Origin: Sphingomonadaceae bacterium
GTDB taxonomy: Bacteria > Pseudomonadota > Alphaproteobacteria > Sphingomonadales > Sphingomonadaceae
Assembly (NCBI GenBank): GCA_024236195.1
Contig: JACKKZ010000002.1
Span: 1 to 64,000 of the forward strand
DNA length: 64,000 bases
Reading direction: 5' to 3'
The translations under genes and the position numbers were made by a program. Of this stretch, positions 33,036 through 42,098 are shown one piece after another. A model generated the notes under the pieces. The model was not told the DNA's origin, did no database searches, and saw only the letters and a program-made list of their open reading frames with translations. Position 1 is the first letter of the stretch; each line of letters opens with the position of its first letter.

Positions 33036-34499
33036 TCAGTTGCTTTCCACTTCCAGCTTGAAGCCTGCCTTCTCCACCGTCAGTTCGGTCAGGTCGCGGC
33101 GGGAGAGGACATCGCGCAGCAAATTCATCACCGGCTGCGCTTCGGGCACATAGGTGCGATTGGCGGGGCCAGCGGCCTGCATCGCATCGACCAGTTCCGC
33201 AGGCATGGTGGCGCGGAGCAGGAATTCCTCGTCCGGCAGGTCCTTGCCGATGCGTTTGCGCAGGTCGGACAGCTCCGCCATGCCCTTTTCCGCTTCCAGC
33301 TCCTTCGTGCGCGGGTTGGCCATGATCTTGTCCATGACCTCTTGGTCAACCGGAGCATTGGGCCGCCCGAACTTGCCGATGGCAAAGCGGATGACTTCAT
33401 CGGGGATGACGGACCAGCGCTCCTTGCCGGTGACATTCATCACCGCCTGCGTTTGCAGCATCTGCGCGAACGGAGTCATCACGATGGGCCAGCCCAGTTC
33501 TTCGCGGATGCGGCCCAGTTCCTCGATCACCGCCCCTTCCAGATGCGGCACACGCTGGTCGGCCAAATGGCGGCGCATCGTGCCGACCATCCCGCCGGGG
33601 AGGTTGTGCTGGAAATAGGCTGCGTCGAACGGCATCGGGCTGCCAGTGGGAAGGCCTTCCGCCTCGGCAATAGCGGTGAACCATGCGTCGATCTCCGCCA
33701 CTGCCTCGTCATCGACATCGACCGTATGGCCGAGCGCGCGCAAATTCTTGACCGTGCGCATCACCGGCGGGTGAGAGGTCCCGTCCGACACCCCGCCACT
33801 CGCGCATTGCAGCGCGGAGACGCCCAGCTCCGCCGCTTCGCAATAGGCGGTTTCCGCCAGGCCAATCGTGCAATGCGAGTGCAGTTCGAGCGGCTTGTCA
33901 CCAATCTCGGCCAGGATCGCCGGGATCAGCGTGTCGATCCGCTTGCTGGTGAGCAGCCCGCCGGGGTCCTTGATATAGAGCGCGTCAATATCGGGGCTGG
34001 CGGCCATGATCCGCGCGGCCTCGGCATAATGCGCATCGTCGTGGATCGGGCTGATCGTATAGACCAGCGCGCCCACCACCTGCTCACCCCCGGCGCGCTT
34101 GACCAGACGGGCGACTTCGACATTCGACGTCGCGTCATTCATCGGGTCCGCCAGCGCGAAGCGGCGGATGCCATTGCGCGCCAGCACGCCGAAAGCGAAT
34201 TCCATGAATTCAGGCGTTGCTGTTTCCCACGAGATGAAGCGGAAGCCGGTGGAGAGGAATTGCAGCGGGGTGGTCTGGCAGATCTCCGCCATGGCGCGGA
34301 TGCGCTCCCACGGGTCTTCCTGCTTGAAGCGGACGGCCACGCCCATATGGGTGGAGGTGGTGAAGTCGATCGCGGAAAAGCCCGCGCGCTCCATCGCCGG
34401 GGCAATGCCCAGCGTCTTGGCGGTATCGATCCCGGTTGCGCCCCACAGGCACTGATTGCCATCGCGCAGGGATGTTTCGACGATCTGGATATTGGCCAT
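33036..34499 (-). CDS. Biotin-dependent carboxyltransferase (pyruvate/oxaloacetate type, HMGL fold)
   Basis: 487 residues. The TIM barrel has VETSLRDGNQCLWG (metal Asp13), the carbamylated-Lys segment LYIKDPGGLLTS (Lys177) and the metal histidines in ELHSHCTIGLAE (His207, His209). Relatives read HTHDT at the latter, so Cys210 is unusual. The PycB-like C-terminal domain follows (AQMLQTQAVMNVTGKERW). It transfers CO2 between carboxybiotin and an acceptor. The carrier protein gene is 4 nt upstream, but no biotin carboxylase subunit is in the window. The acceptor may not be pyruvate, given the dikinase-like genes beside it. Confidence 0.87.
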   Translation of the reverse strand: MANIQIVETSLRDGNQCLWGATGIDTAKTLGIAPAMERAGFSAIDFTTSTHMGVAVRFKQEDPWERIRAMAEICQTTPLQFLSTGFRFISWETATPEFMEFAFGVLARNGIRRFALADPMNDATSNVEVARLVKRAGGEQVVGALVYTISPIHDDAHYAEAARIMAASPDIDALYIKDPGGLLTSKRIDTLIPAILAEIGDKPLELHSHCTIGLAETAYCEAAELGVSALQCASGGVSDGTSHPPVMRTVKNLRALGHTVDVDDEAVAEIDAWFTAIAEAEGLPTGSPMPFDAAYFQHNLPGGMVGTMRRHLADQRVPHLEGAVIEELGRIREELGWPIVMTPFAQMLQTQAVMNVTGKERWSVIPDEVIRFAIGKFGRPNAPVDQEVMDKIMANPRTKELEAEKGMAELSDLRKRIGKDLPDEEFLLRATMPAELVDAMQAAGPANRTYVPEAQPVMNLLRDVLSRRDLTELTVEKAGFKLEVESN

Positions 34500-34503
34500 T
34501 GCC

Positions 34504-34983
34504 CTACCCTGCCTTCACGCGGATCAGCGGCTGGCCCTCTTCCACCGCCGTGCCGTTTTCTGCGAGCAGTGCCGTGACAATGCCCGCCACGCCTGCGCGG
34601 ATCGGGTTCATCAGCTTCATCACTTCGATGATGGCGATGATCGTGTCCGGCTCCACCCGGTCACCCACGGAGACGAATGCCGGATCGCCGGGGCGCGGGG
34701 CGGCATAGTAGTTGCCGAGCAGCGGCGCGACCACATCCTGCTCCCCGGCTGCGGGACCGCCCGAAGCGGGTGCCGCAGCCGGGGCAGCAGCCACCGGGTT
34801 GGAGGAGGGAGGTTCCGTCCCGGCAATTTCGTTATCCTCAACGGGCGCGCTCCAGCTGCCCCCCGCACCGCCACCACGGCTGATGCGCAGGCGGAAATCG
34901 CCCATTTCCAGCTTGAGATCGGTGAACTGGCTATCGTCCAGCAGCTTCGCAATCTCGGCAATGTCTTTGGCAGTCAGGATCAC
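34504..34983 (-). CDS. Biotin carboxyl carrier protein (AccB-like)
   Basis: 159 residues from the GTG at 34983, which overlaps the stop of the previous gene as GTGA. The N-terminal helix and strand include LTAKDIAEIAKLLDD and TDLKLEMGDFRLRIS, as in AccB. A Pro/Ala-rich linker of about 35 residues follows, then the biotinyl domain. The biotin-accepting Lys123 is in IEVMKLMN. It should shuttle CO2 for the adjacent carboxyltransferase. A longer frame upstream exists but lies inside the neighbour gene. Confidence 0.9.
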   Translation of the reverse strand: MILTAKDIAEIAKLLDDSQFTDLKLEMGDFRLRISRGGGAGGSWSAPVEDNEIAGTEPPSSNPVAAAPAAAPASGGPAAGEQDVVAPLLGNYYAAPRPGDPAFVSVGDRVEPDTIIAIIEVMKLMNPIRAGVAGIVTALLAENGTAVEEGQPLIRVKAG

Positions 34984-36017
34984 CGGCGGCCCCCGAAAAT
35001 GGTCATGACATGGTTGAGCGCATTGGCTTCCGGCTTCTTGACCGGTGCCGCCTGTGCGTCTTTCTGCGCCCAGACGGTTTCCGGGCGGCTTTGCAGCAGC
35101 AGGATCTGGCCGTCTTTGTCGATGGCCCATTCAATGTCCTGCGGCTTGCCATAGTGCCGCTCCACCTTGCGGCCGACATCGCGCAAGGCCTGCAACTCAT
35201 CGTCAGACAGGCAGGGGCCGGTGCTTTCTTCGCCTTCGAGCGGCAATTCCCTGATCCCGCCACCGTCGGCAGGGACTTGCTTGGCGTGCTTGTTGGAAAT
35301 CTCGCGGTCGGAAATCTCGCCGGTGATCTTGCCCATTACCCATTTGTCCGGCGTGACTTCGCCCGAAACAACGGCCGAGCCGAGACCCGGAGCGCCTTCG
35401 ATTGTAATCACGGATTTGTCCCCGGTGATCGGGCTGCGGGTGAACATCACCCCGGCACAGCGCGCATCGACCATCGCCTGCACCACCACCGCCATCGCCA
35501 CGCCTTCTTCGGGCAGGCCGTGCTTCTTGCGGTAGCTCATGCTCTCGACCGAATAGAGGCTGCCCCAGCATTCGCGCACACGGTGGACCATGTCCTCCGC
35601 GCTCAGCACCCACAGGAACGTGTCCTGCAACCCGGCAAAGCTCGCATCCTCGGCATCTTCGGTGGTGGCGGAAGACCGCACGGCGACCTGCGCCGCGCCC
35701 AGCTGGGCATGGGCGCTGGTGATGGCCTGCTCGACTTCGGCAGCCATGGGCTCTTCCTCAATCCGGCGGCGGAGCACCTCGGAAAGCTTCGTCACCGCAC
35801 CAAGGTCATTGCCATCCAGCGCATCGACCTGCGGCCGGATCGGCTCGCGCGCTTCGAGCGCGGCTAGGAACAGCTCGAAAGCGTGGGTGGTGACGACGAA
35901 GCCGGGCGGTACAGCAATGCCCGCCTGCGTCAGCTCACCCAGCGAGCCGCCCTTCCCGCCCACGGTCGGGCGGTCAGCAATGCCGACATCAGCGAACCAT
36001 GCGACGGACTGGCTCAT
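34980..36017 (-). CDS. PEP-synthase-like ATP-binding subunit (PPDK N-domain only)
   Basis: 345 residues covering only the nucleotide-binding part of PEP synthase/PPDK. The motifs are GGKGGSLGELTQAGIAVPPGF, VRSSATTEDAEDASFAGLQDTFL (seen as RSSATTEDA and FAGLQDT), GVMFTRSP, and LLLQSRPETVW with the Gln and Arg that contact ATP. It has no phosphohistidine domain and no PEP barrel. Size and content match the beta subunit of phenylphosphate synthase. The partner, the phosphohistidine subunit, ends 1 nt upstream. The pair should pass phosphate from ATP through histidine to an organic acceptor. Confidence 0.87.
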   Translation of the reverse strand: MSQSVAWFADVGIADRPTVGGKGGSLGELTQAGIAVPPGFVVTTHAFELFLAALEAREPIRPQVDALDGNDLGAVTKLSEVLRRRIEEEPMAAEVEQAITSAHAQLGAAQVAVRSSATTEDAEDASFAGLQDTFLWVLSAEDMVHRVRECWGSLYSVESMSYRKKHGLPEEGVAMAVVVQAMVDARCAGVMFTRSPITGDKSVITIEGAPGLGSAVVSGEVTPDKWVMGKITGEISDREISNKHAKQVPADGGGIRELPLEGEESTGPCLSDDELQALRDVGRKVERHYGKPQDIEWAIDKDGQILLLQSRPETVWAQKDAQAAPVKKPEANALNHVMTIFGGRR

Positions 36018-36018
36018 C

Positions 36019-37857
36019 TTACGCGTCCTCCAAAACCGGCGCAGGATCGAGGATCGTCACTGTCCCCTTGCCGCCATCCACGCGGATGCGGGCGCCGTCG
36101 GGGATGCGTTCGCTGGCCTTGCCGGTGCCAACCACGGCGGGAAGGCCATATTCGCGCGCGACAATCGCCATGTGGCTCATCGAGCCGCCAATGTCGGAGA
36201 CGGCAGCGCTGATTTTCTGGAAGATCGGCGCCCAGGTCGGGTTGGTCACCTGGCAGACGAGGATGTCCCCCTCCTGCAAGCGGTCGATTTCCTTGACCGA
36301 TTTGATCACCCGCGCGGTGCCCTCCACCAGCCCGCTGCAGGCGGCAAAGCCCTTCAGCTCATTCGGATCGCCTTCGCCATCGAACAGCCAGCTGTCGAGG
36401 TTTTCACGGGTGATGCCCCACAACATGACAATCGCCGGATCGTCGATCACATCAGGCACATGGCCCAGCGCGGGCGGCACGGTCGTCTCCGCCCATTTTG
36501 CGATCGCCGCGGCGCGTTCCTTCACGATAGCAGGCCAGCGCTTGGGACCGACCGGCGGGGAGCCGGAGGACCATGCCAGCATCAGATCCACAATCGCGCT
36601 TTCCAGCTCGTAATGCGTCAGATGGAACACGTCCTCTTCCTTCTCGAAGAAGCCGTGTTCAGCGAGCAGCGCGCCGTATTCACGGATCTTGTTGAAGAAG
36701 AGATTGGTGTACCAATGCTCGCAATAGAATTTGTGGCCCTCGACATAGGGGAACACGCGATGCGCCAGCTCGATCAGCTGGTCATAGGTCGCCTTGTCTT
36801 CCTCCGTGTCGAGAAGCTCGCGATAATCCGCCACCAGCTGCTCGCGCTCTTCCACCAGCCGATCCAGCGGGCGTTCGATATTCTCGCCCTTCTTCACCTT
36901 GTCGATATAGCCGGGCAGCGCGGCGAAGGGCATGGAGAGGTCATCGTTCCAGCTGCGGTGATAATGGTAGAAGCCATCACCGACATTCACGTTGAACCAC
37001 GGGTTGCGGCTGGTCTCCAGCTCATCGAGCCAGACCTTGCCTTTCTCGCCCAGCTGGTCGAGCGCGCCAAGCACCTCCTCTACGCCCTTGTCATTGGTGA
37101 AGTGGCCATCAATGCCCAGCTCCACAGCGCGACGGGCAAGGCGCTTGACTTCCTCATCGGGCTTGAAGATTTCCGCTTCCATCCCTGCGACCATCCGGCT
37201 GATCGCCTGATCGGAAATCTCCGGGAAAGCGCGTTTGCAGAAATCGAAGAAGGTCAGATAGGCGCCATAGCCGAGCAGCAGGAATTCGAAGTGGTGATGC
37301 CACATCCGGTAATAACCTTCGAGCTGCTTGCGATAAATGTCGAGCAGCGCGTGGTTGGCGGCGACCCCCTTGCCGGTGTGGGTCGTCTCCATCGGTTCCA
37401 GATCAGGCAAGATCGGCTTGGGCAAGGCCTGCGCTTCTGCGATCAGCGCCTTCATCTTGTCCTTCCACTGGTCGTAGAGGCGTTCCCAATTTTCGTAATA
37501 ATAGAAACCGCGCTGCTGGAATTCCAACGCGCGCGCTTCGATCTCCGCCGGGTCCGTGACCGGCACACCGCCAATATAGACGCGGCCGTTGATGATGCGG
37601 TGGTCAATCCCCTTGGTGGTGGGCAGCACATGGACGCGAGTATTGAAACTGCCCAGCGCGCAATAGGCCGCCTCCGCCGTGATCATGTCGAAATGATACA
37701 TCGGCTCCGGAAAGTGCATCGAGTTATAGAACCAGAAGCGTTCATCATCTTCCGGGGTAAACTGGGTGTAATAGGGATAGGCTGCCTGCGCGCCCTCCGT
37801 CCCCGGAACAACCTCCACCGAACTCGGCAGGGGGAAGCTCTTTTGTTCGTTGCCCAT
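36019..37857 (-). CDS. PEP-utilising-type phosphohistidine subunit
   Basis: 612 residues from the ATG at 37857, which has GAGAGG seven bases upstream; ATGs at 37863 and 37911 are less well placed. The first 500 residues are an unassigned, mostly helical domain rich in aromatic residues (YYENWERLYDQWKDK, YRMWHHHFEFLLLGYGA). The C-terminal swivel domain contains DIGGSMSHMAIVAREYGLPAVVGTG with phospho-acceptor His562. Order and size match the alpha subunit of phenylphosphate synthase and the RIF-plus-His portion of rifampin phosphotransferase. The helical domain should select the acceptor. No pyruvate/PEP barrel is present, so it is not a PEP synthase. Confidence 0.87.
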   Translation of the reverse strand: MGNEQKSFPLPSSVEVVPGTEGAQAAYPYYTQFTPEDDERFWFYNSMHFPEPMYHFDMITAEAAYCALGSFNTRVHVLPTTKGIDHRIINGRVYIGGVPVTDPAEIEARALEFQQRGFYYYENWERLYDQWKDKMKALIAEAQALPKPILPDLEPMETTHTGKGVAANHALLDIYRKQLEGYYRMWHHHFEFLLLGYGAYLTFFDFCKRAFPEISDQAISRMVAGMEAEIFKPDEEVKRLARRAVELGIDGHFTNDKGVEEVLGALDQLGEKGKVWLDELETSRNPWFNVNVGDGFYHYHRSWNDDLSMPFAALPGYIDKVKKGENIERPLDRLVEEREQLVADYRELLDTEEDKATYDQLIELAHRVFPYVEGHKFYCEHWYTNLFFNKIREYGALLAEHGFFEKEEDVFHLTHYELESAIVDLMLAWSSGSPPVGPKRWPAIVKERAAAIAKWAETTVPPALGHVPDVIDDPAIVMLWGITRENLDSWLFDGEGDPNELKGFAACSGLVEGTARVIKSVKEIDRLQEGDILVCQVTNPTWAPIFQKISAAVSDIGGSMSHMAIVAREYGLPAVVGTGKASERIPDGARIRVDGGKGTVTILDPAPVLEDA

Positions 37858-37992
37858 TTCCATTCCTCTCCCGATGGGGGCCCGCGAGCCATTTGCTGAC
37901 TTCACCGGCATATGTCTTCGAAACTATGCCGCCCTTGCGCCAAGGCCAAAGGATTTGTGCGCAGGCCCATTGGGACAATTGCGCAGCAAGCT

Positions 37993-38012
37993 GTCCAATT
38001 TAACTATTGGAC
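37993..38012. promoter_or_regulatory. Palindrome upstream of the phosphohistidine subunit gene
   Basis: GTCCAAT (37993-37999) and ATTGGAC (38006-38012) form a perfect 7-bp inverted repeat with a six-base centre. A further ATTGGGACA lies about 30 bp closer to the gene. Together these give three related half-sites in the 142-bp gap after the AraC gene, overlapping its stop. This could be the AraC-family binding region. Confidence 0.5.
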
Positions 38013-38986
38013 TGATGCCCGGCCCGATATTGGCGCGGGGCCACAGCATAGCGCTTGCGGAACAGCCGGGTGAAATAGCCCGGATCAAGGAAGCCGCACC
38101 GCCAGGCGATCTCCCCCACGGCAACATTGCGATAAGCGGGATCGGCCAGCATGTCGCCTGCGCGATCCAGCCGCGTGGCGTTCAATTCCTGGACGAAGCT
38201 GGTCCCGCTGCCCGCCAGCAGCGCCTGAAGATAGCGCTTCGAAATACCAAGGTCATCGGCAATCCGCTGGGGCGTCAGCTCCGGATCGGCGAAATCACTT
38301 TCGATCCGCCGCAGCACCTGCCGTGCCAGTTGCGCCCCATGGCGGCCTACGGGCGGTTCGTGGAATCCGGTCGCCAGCGCCAGCAGGCTGCCCACCTGTT
38401 CCGCCACCATGCTGCGCGGGAGCGGGCTGGTATCAAGCGAATCCAGCATGGTCTCCAGCAGGGCACCGAGCGGCGCGCCCCACCCTTCGCGGACCGAGAG
38501 CGGCTGGCCCAGCAAGGCCTGCGGATCGGGCAAATAACGATCCAGCCAGCCGAGCGGCATCATCAGATCAGCCACCTCATGCGAGGTCTGCATATCCATC
38601 TGGTAGTGCTTGGTATTGTCGAGCAGCACGAAGCTGCCCGGCGCAACGTCAAAGCGGCGACCAGCCACCTGCGTATCCAGCACGCCTACCCGGGCATAGA
38701 CCAGCTGGATGGACGGGGTGGCCTTGCCCGCCTGCCCTTCATCGCCTTGCCGGATCACGCGCTGGGCCGGGGCATGGAGGTGCAGCAGCCGCAGCTGGCC
38801 GATGCCATGGCTGCTCCAGCGCGCGGCAAAGGCATTGTCGTCGAACGGGATAACCACCATGGGCGCGATATTGGATGCGGCCCAATCCTGCCACTGGCGC
38901 ATCGCCTCTGGCTTCGCCAGCCCGTGCGAGGTCCAGCTGGCATCGCGGGCTTCACTGGCATCACCTTTATCACGCAGGGTCACCAT
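38000..38986 (-). CDS. AraC/XylS-family transcriptional activator
   Basis: 328 residues. The N-terminal ligand-binding cupin-like half (about 40-200) has LLDNTKHYQMDMQTSHEVADLM, seen as the LLDNTKHY strand, typical of the FeaR/AraC-binding-2 group that senses aromatic or amine compounds. The C-terminal double HTH contains LTPQRIADDLGISKRYLQALL and IAWRCGFLDPGYFTRLFRKRY. The start is 2 nt after the TetR stop. It precedes the phosphotransfer/carboxylase genes, so it is likely their activator. Confidence 0.9.
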   Translation of the reverse strand: MVTLRDKGDASEARDASWTSHGLAKPEAMRQWQDWAASNIAPMVVIPFDDNAFAARWSSHGIGQLRLLHLHAPAQRVIRQGDEGQAGKATPSIQLVYARVGVLDTQVAGRRFDVAPGSFVLLDNTKHYQMDMQTSHEVADLMMPLGWLDRYLPDPQALLGQPLSVREGWGAPLGALLETMLDSLDTSPLPRSMVAEQVGSLLALATGFHEPPVGRHGAQLARQVLRRIESDFADPELTPQRIADDLGISKRYLQALLAGSGTSFVQELNATRLDRAGDMLADPAYRNVAVGEIAWRCGFLDPGYFTRLFRKRYAVAPRQYRAGHQSNS

Positions 38987-38988
38987 GG

Positions 38989-39630
38989 TCAGCCGCCCTT
39001 GCGCGCGAGCCCTTCCGCCAGCAGCGAACGCGCCATGGCGGTAACATCCTCGACCGAGCGCTGGTCACTCCACACAGCATAGCGCAGACCCAGGAAGACA
39101 TTCATCCCCATCAGTGCCCAGGCATGCGCCTCGTCAATATCAGGCCGCAAGTCTCCTGCTTCGGCCCCGCGCTGCAAGCGTTCGAACATGCGCGCGGCGG
39201 TGGCTTCATAGTGCTGGCGGTAGCTGTCGGGATCGACGAATTCGGACTCGTCGATGATGCGATAGATTTCCTTGTGTTCGCGAGCGAAGGTGAGAAAGCC
39301 TTGAAAAGCAGCGGATTCGATATCGAGCGCACGGACATCCACTTTCCCCGCCAGCTCGCCGACAGCCTCTGCTGCGCCTTGCTTCACGCGGGCGCTCATG
39401 TCCTGCACCAGCGCGCGGAACAGCGCCTCTTTCGAATCGAAATAGGTGTAGAAACTGCCCAGCGCCGTGCCCGCGCGGGTGGTGATCCCGCTGATCGAGG
39501 CTTCGTGGAAGCCCTTCTCGCCAAACTCCGCAGCGGCTGCATCCAGCAGCTTGCGCCGGGTGCGCCGCCCGCGTTCGGTGCGGGGGAGCTTGTCGTCCTG
39601 CTCAACTGGTGGGGATGCCTGCGTGTCCAT
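38989..39630 (-). CDS. TetR-family transcriptional regulator
   Basis: 213 residues from the ATG at 39630 (MDTQASPPVEQ); an ATG 12 codons earlier is possible. The HTH is RRKLLDAAAAEFGEKGFHEASISGI and TRAGTALGSFYTYFDSKEALF, seen as FGEKGFHEASIS and GSFYTYFDSKEAL. The C-terminal ligand domain resembles the TetR_C groups seen with fatty-acid or aromatic degradation loci. It is divergent from the TonB receptor gene, with a palindrome between the two. It heads the minus-strand run with AraC 2 nt downstream. Confidence 0.88.
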   Translation of the reverse strand: MDTQASPPVEQDDKLPRTERGRRTRRKLLDAAAAEFGEKGFHEASISGITTRAGTALGSFYTYFDSKEALFRALVQDMSARVKQGAAEAVGELAGKVDVRALDIESAAFQGFLTFAREHKEIYRIIDESEFVDPDSYRQHYEATAARMFERLQRGAEAGDLRPDIDEAHAWALMGMNVFLGLRYAVWSDQRSVEDVTAMARSLLAEGLARKGG

Positions 39631-39676
39631 TTCGCCACAGCTACGCGCGCAATGCTGACTTGGCAAACACTAGAAC

Positions 39677-39699
39677 TTGAAAGTCGGTTCAACTTTCAA
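39677..39699. promoter_or_regulatory. Candidate TetR operator
   Basis: TTGAAAGT (39677-39684) and ACTTTCAA (39692-39699) are perfect inverted arms separated by seven bases, in the 107-bp gap between the divergent TetR and TonB-receptor genes. TTGAAA could also serve as a -35 element, so binding would block transcription of the receptor operon. Confidence 0.55.
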
Positions 39700-39737
39700 T
39701 ACCAACCACGTCAGAACCCAACTCAGGGAGAGTGAGA

Positions 39738-42086
39738 ATGACTGCCTTTACCCCGAAATTCGGTGCCCTTTTGCTGTGCGGCGCGGCTGGCGCTGCGATT
39801 GCGGCAACTCCTGCCATGGCGCAGGGCGCTGGTGGCGCTGCTGCATCGCAGGACAATGGCAATGCACCCATCGTTGTGACTGCACGCAAGCGCGAGGAAA
39901 GCTTGCTGGACGTACCAATTGCGGTCACGGCAATCGGTGACGAACAGCTGGCAGACATGGGCGCGAACGACCTTTCCGGTGTGCAGGGCGCCGTTCCCAA
40001 CGTCAACATCGTTCAAGGCCGCGGCTCTGCCGCATCGGCCAATTTCTTTATCCGCGGGATCGGCCAACCGGACGCATTGCAAACTTTTGACCCGGCAGTG
40101 GGCGTCTATGTCGACGGTGTCTATATGAGCCGCATCCAGGGGGCGCTGCTGAACCTGTTCGATGTCCAGCGCGTGGAAGTGCTGCGCGGGCCGCAGGGCA
40201 CGCTCTATGGCAAGAACACGATTGGCGGTGCAGTCAACATCGTGTCAAAGAAACCGGACCTGTATGACCTGACAGGTGAAGCCAGCTTCACCTATGGCAA
40301 ATATGACGAGACCACTGCCAAAGGTTATGTCTCGGCCCCGATCGCGCCGGGCAGTGTCGCACTGTCGGTGGCCGCCCTGTATGACAATCGCGACGGTATC
40401 GTGACCGATCCGCTGACTGGCCGGGAATATAATGACCGTAACAACCTTTCCATGCGCGGCATCCTGCGCGCGCAACCGAGCGAAACGGTCGAAGTACTGT
40501 TGTCGGCGGATTACACTCGCCAGCGCAATGAATTGACCTTGGGCTGCGCCACCACGCCGCAGATCGGGTTTGACTATAATGCAACCTTCACTGGCTTGAC
40601 GCCATTTGTCATCGCGCCGGCCGGGGATTGCGACAATTTCAACTACCAGGCTTCGACCAGCTTCACCGGAGATGAAGGCCAGAAGCTGGAACATTGGGGC
40701 GTTTCCGGCACGATCAATATCGACCTGTCAGACACGCTGTCGCTGACGTCGATCAGCGCCTATCGCAAGCTGACACCTGACCTGTTTATCGATATTGACG
40801 CGACCACCGCCCAGACCGGCGACGTGTTTGTCGGGATCAATCAGGAACAGCTGAGCCAGGAATTGCAGCTCAAGCTGGATATGGACCGGCTGGCCGGGGT
40901 GTTCGGCCTTTACTACCTGAACGAGAAGGTTTCTTCACATCAGGAAGCCTATGCTGACAGCTATTTGCGCTATGTTGGCACACCGCTGGATTTCATCCGC
41001 ACCATTGACGACGATCAGGAGCTGGACAGCTACGCCGCCTTCGGCCAGTTGACCTATGATTTCACCGACCAGTTCTCCATCACGGCGGGTCTGCGCTACA
41101 CGCATGAGAAGAAGCGCTATTTCCGCACCACCAGCGCATTGCTCTCCAGCCCGATCTTCACTGCCGTGCAGATACCCAGTGGCTTCACCTTCCCTGACGA
41201 CCTGCCGGCGCCATTCAACAGCGTGGACAGTGTGTCCTTCGACGCATGGACGCCAATGGTTTCGGCCAGCTTCAAGCCGACGCCGGATACGCTGATCTAC
41301 GCTTCGGCCAGCCGCGGCTTCAAGTCGGGCGGCTTCAATGGCCGCGTCAACGGGCTGGGCGATGTTACGCTGGAAGTGAACGGCCAGACTGAACTGGTCC
41401 CCTTCTTCGCCCCGGAAAAGGTGTGGACCTATGAAGTCGGCGCCAAAGGCAGCTTCCTTGATGGGCGGGTCAATCTCTCGGTCGCGGCCTTCCGCTCGGA
41501 CTACAAGGATTTCCAGGCCCGCGTGGGTGGCGGCAACACCGGCATCACCGGGGGCAGCTTCCCGGTCATCAATGCCGGTCAGCTGAAGATCCAGGGCGTG
41601 GAATTCGAAGCCGTGGTCAAGCCCTCCACCCCGCTGACGCTGATGGCTTCGGTCGGCTATCTTGACGCGGATTACAAGGAATTCGCCGATGGCCGCCGTG
41701 CGCCTGCCTTCAGCTGCAACCCCACTGGAACCGCAGTCGTCTGCGAACCGGCCTTTGCCCCGCCAATCACGGCGCGGCTGGCGGCGGATTACACCGTTCC
41801 GGTTGGCAGCAATGCCACGCTCAGCCTTGGCGGAGACATGCGCTTTGTCGACAAGCACTTCCTGTCAGTCGATAACCGCCCCGGCCTGACGGAAAAGGGA
41901 TACTGGCTCGGCAACATTTATGCGCAGGTCGATTTCGATGGTTTCTACCTGCGGGGCATGGTCAAGAATGTGACCGATACTCTCTATCGCACCGATGGGC
42001 AGGAATTCAGCGCAGTCGCCAATATCCAGACGGTCTATTTCGGTGACCCGCGCACCTGGCAGGTAACCGCTGGCTTCCGCTTCTGA
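39738..42086 (+). CDS. TonB-dependent receptor
   Basis: 782 residues from the ATG at 39738, with GGGAG eight bases upstream; a GTG two codons earlier is too close to that site. The signal peptide is MTAFTPKFGALLLCGAAGAA with TPAMAQG cleavage. The plug starts APIVVTARKREESLLDVPIAVTA. The plug motif VEVLRGPQGTLYGKNTIGGAVNIV is seen as LRGPQGTLYGKNTIGG. The 22-strand barrel ends in Phe (VTAGFRF). It imports an unidentified organic substrate across the outer membrane. An alpha/beta hydrolase and an MFS carrier follow as an operon. Confidence 0.93.
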   Translation: MTAFTPKFGALLLCGAAGAAIAATPAMAQGAGGAAASQDNGNAPIVVTARKREESLLDVPIAVTAIGDEQLADMGANDLSGVQGAVPNVNIVQGRGSAASANFFIRGIGQPDALQTFDPAVGVYVDGVYMSRIQGALLNLFDVQRVEVLRGPQGTLYGKNTIGGAVNIVSKKPDLYDLTGEASFTYGKYDETTAKGYVSAPIAPGSVALSVAALYDNRDGIVTDPLTGREYNDRNNLSMRGILRAQPSETVEVLLSADYTRQRNELTLGCATTPQIGFDYNATFTGLTPFVIAPAGDCDNFNYQASTSFTGDEGQKLEHWGVSGTINIDLSDTLSLTSISAYRKLTPDLFIDIDATTAQTGDVFVGINQEQLSQELQLKLDMDRLAGVFGLYYLNEKVSSHQEAYADSYLRYVGTPLDFIRTIDDDQELDSYAAFGQLTYDFTDQFSITAGLRYTHEKKRYFRTTSALLSSPIFTAVQIPSGFTFPDDLPAPFNSVDSVSFDAWTPMVSASFKPTPDTLIYASASRGFKSGGFNGRVNGLGDVTLEVNGQTELVPFFAPEKVWTYEVGAKGSFLDGRVNLSVAAFRSDYKDFQARVGGGNTGITGGSFPVINAGQLKIQGVEFEAVVKPSTPLTLMASVGYLDADYKEFADGRRAPAFSCNPTGTAVVCEPAFAPPITARLAADYTVPVGSNATLSLGGDMRFVDKHFLSVDNRPGLTEKGYWLGNIYAQVDFDGFYLRGMVKNVTDTLYRTDGQEFSAVANIQTVYFGDPRTWQVTAGFRF

Positions 42087-42098
42087 TCGGGCGGAGCA

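Noticed and set aside
34980..37857. Reading the two PEP-synthase-like genes as one broken ppsA
   Set aside because: Domain order is swapped relative to PEP synthase as transcribed (His-domain protein first, ATP-domain second), each has its own start and stop, and no PEP-binding barrel exists. This is the natural split seen in phenylphosphate synthase.
35590..37899. 769-residue plus-strand open frame
   Set aside because: Antisense to the phosphohistidine and ATP-binding subunits; no motifs.
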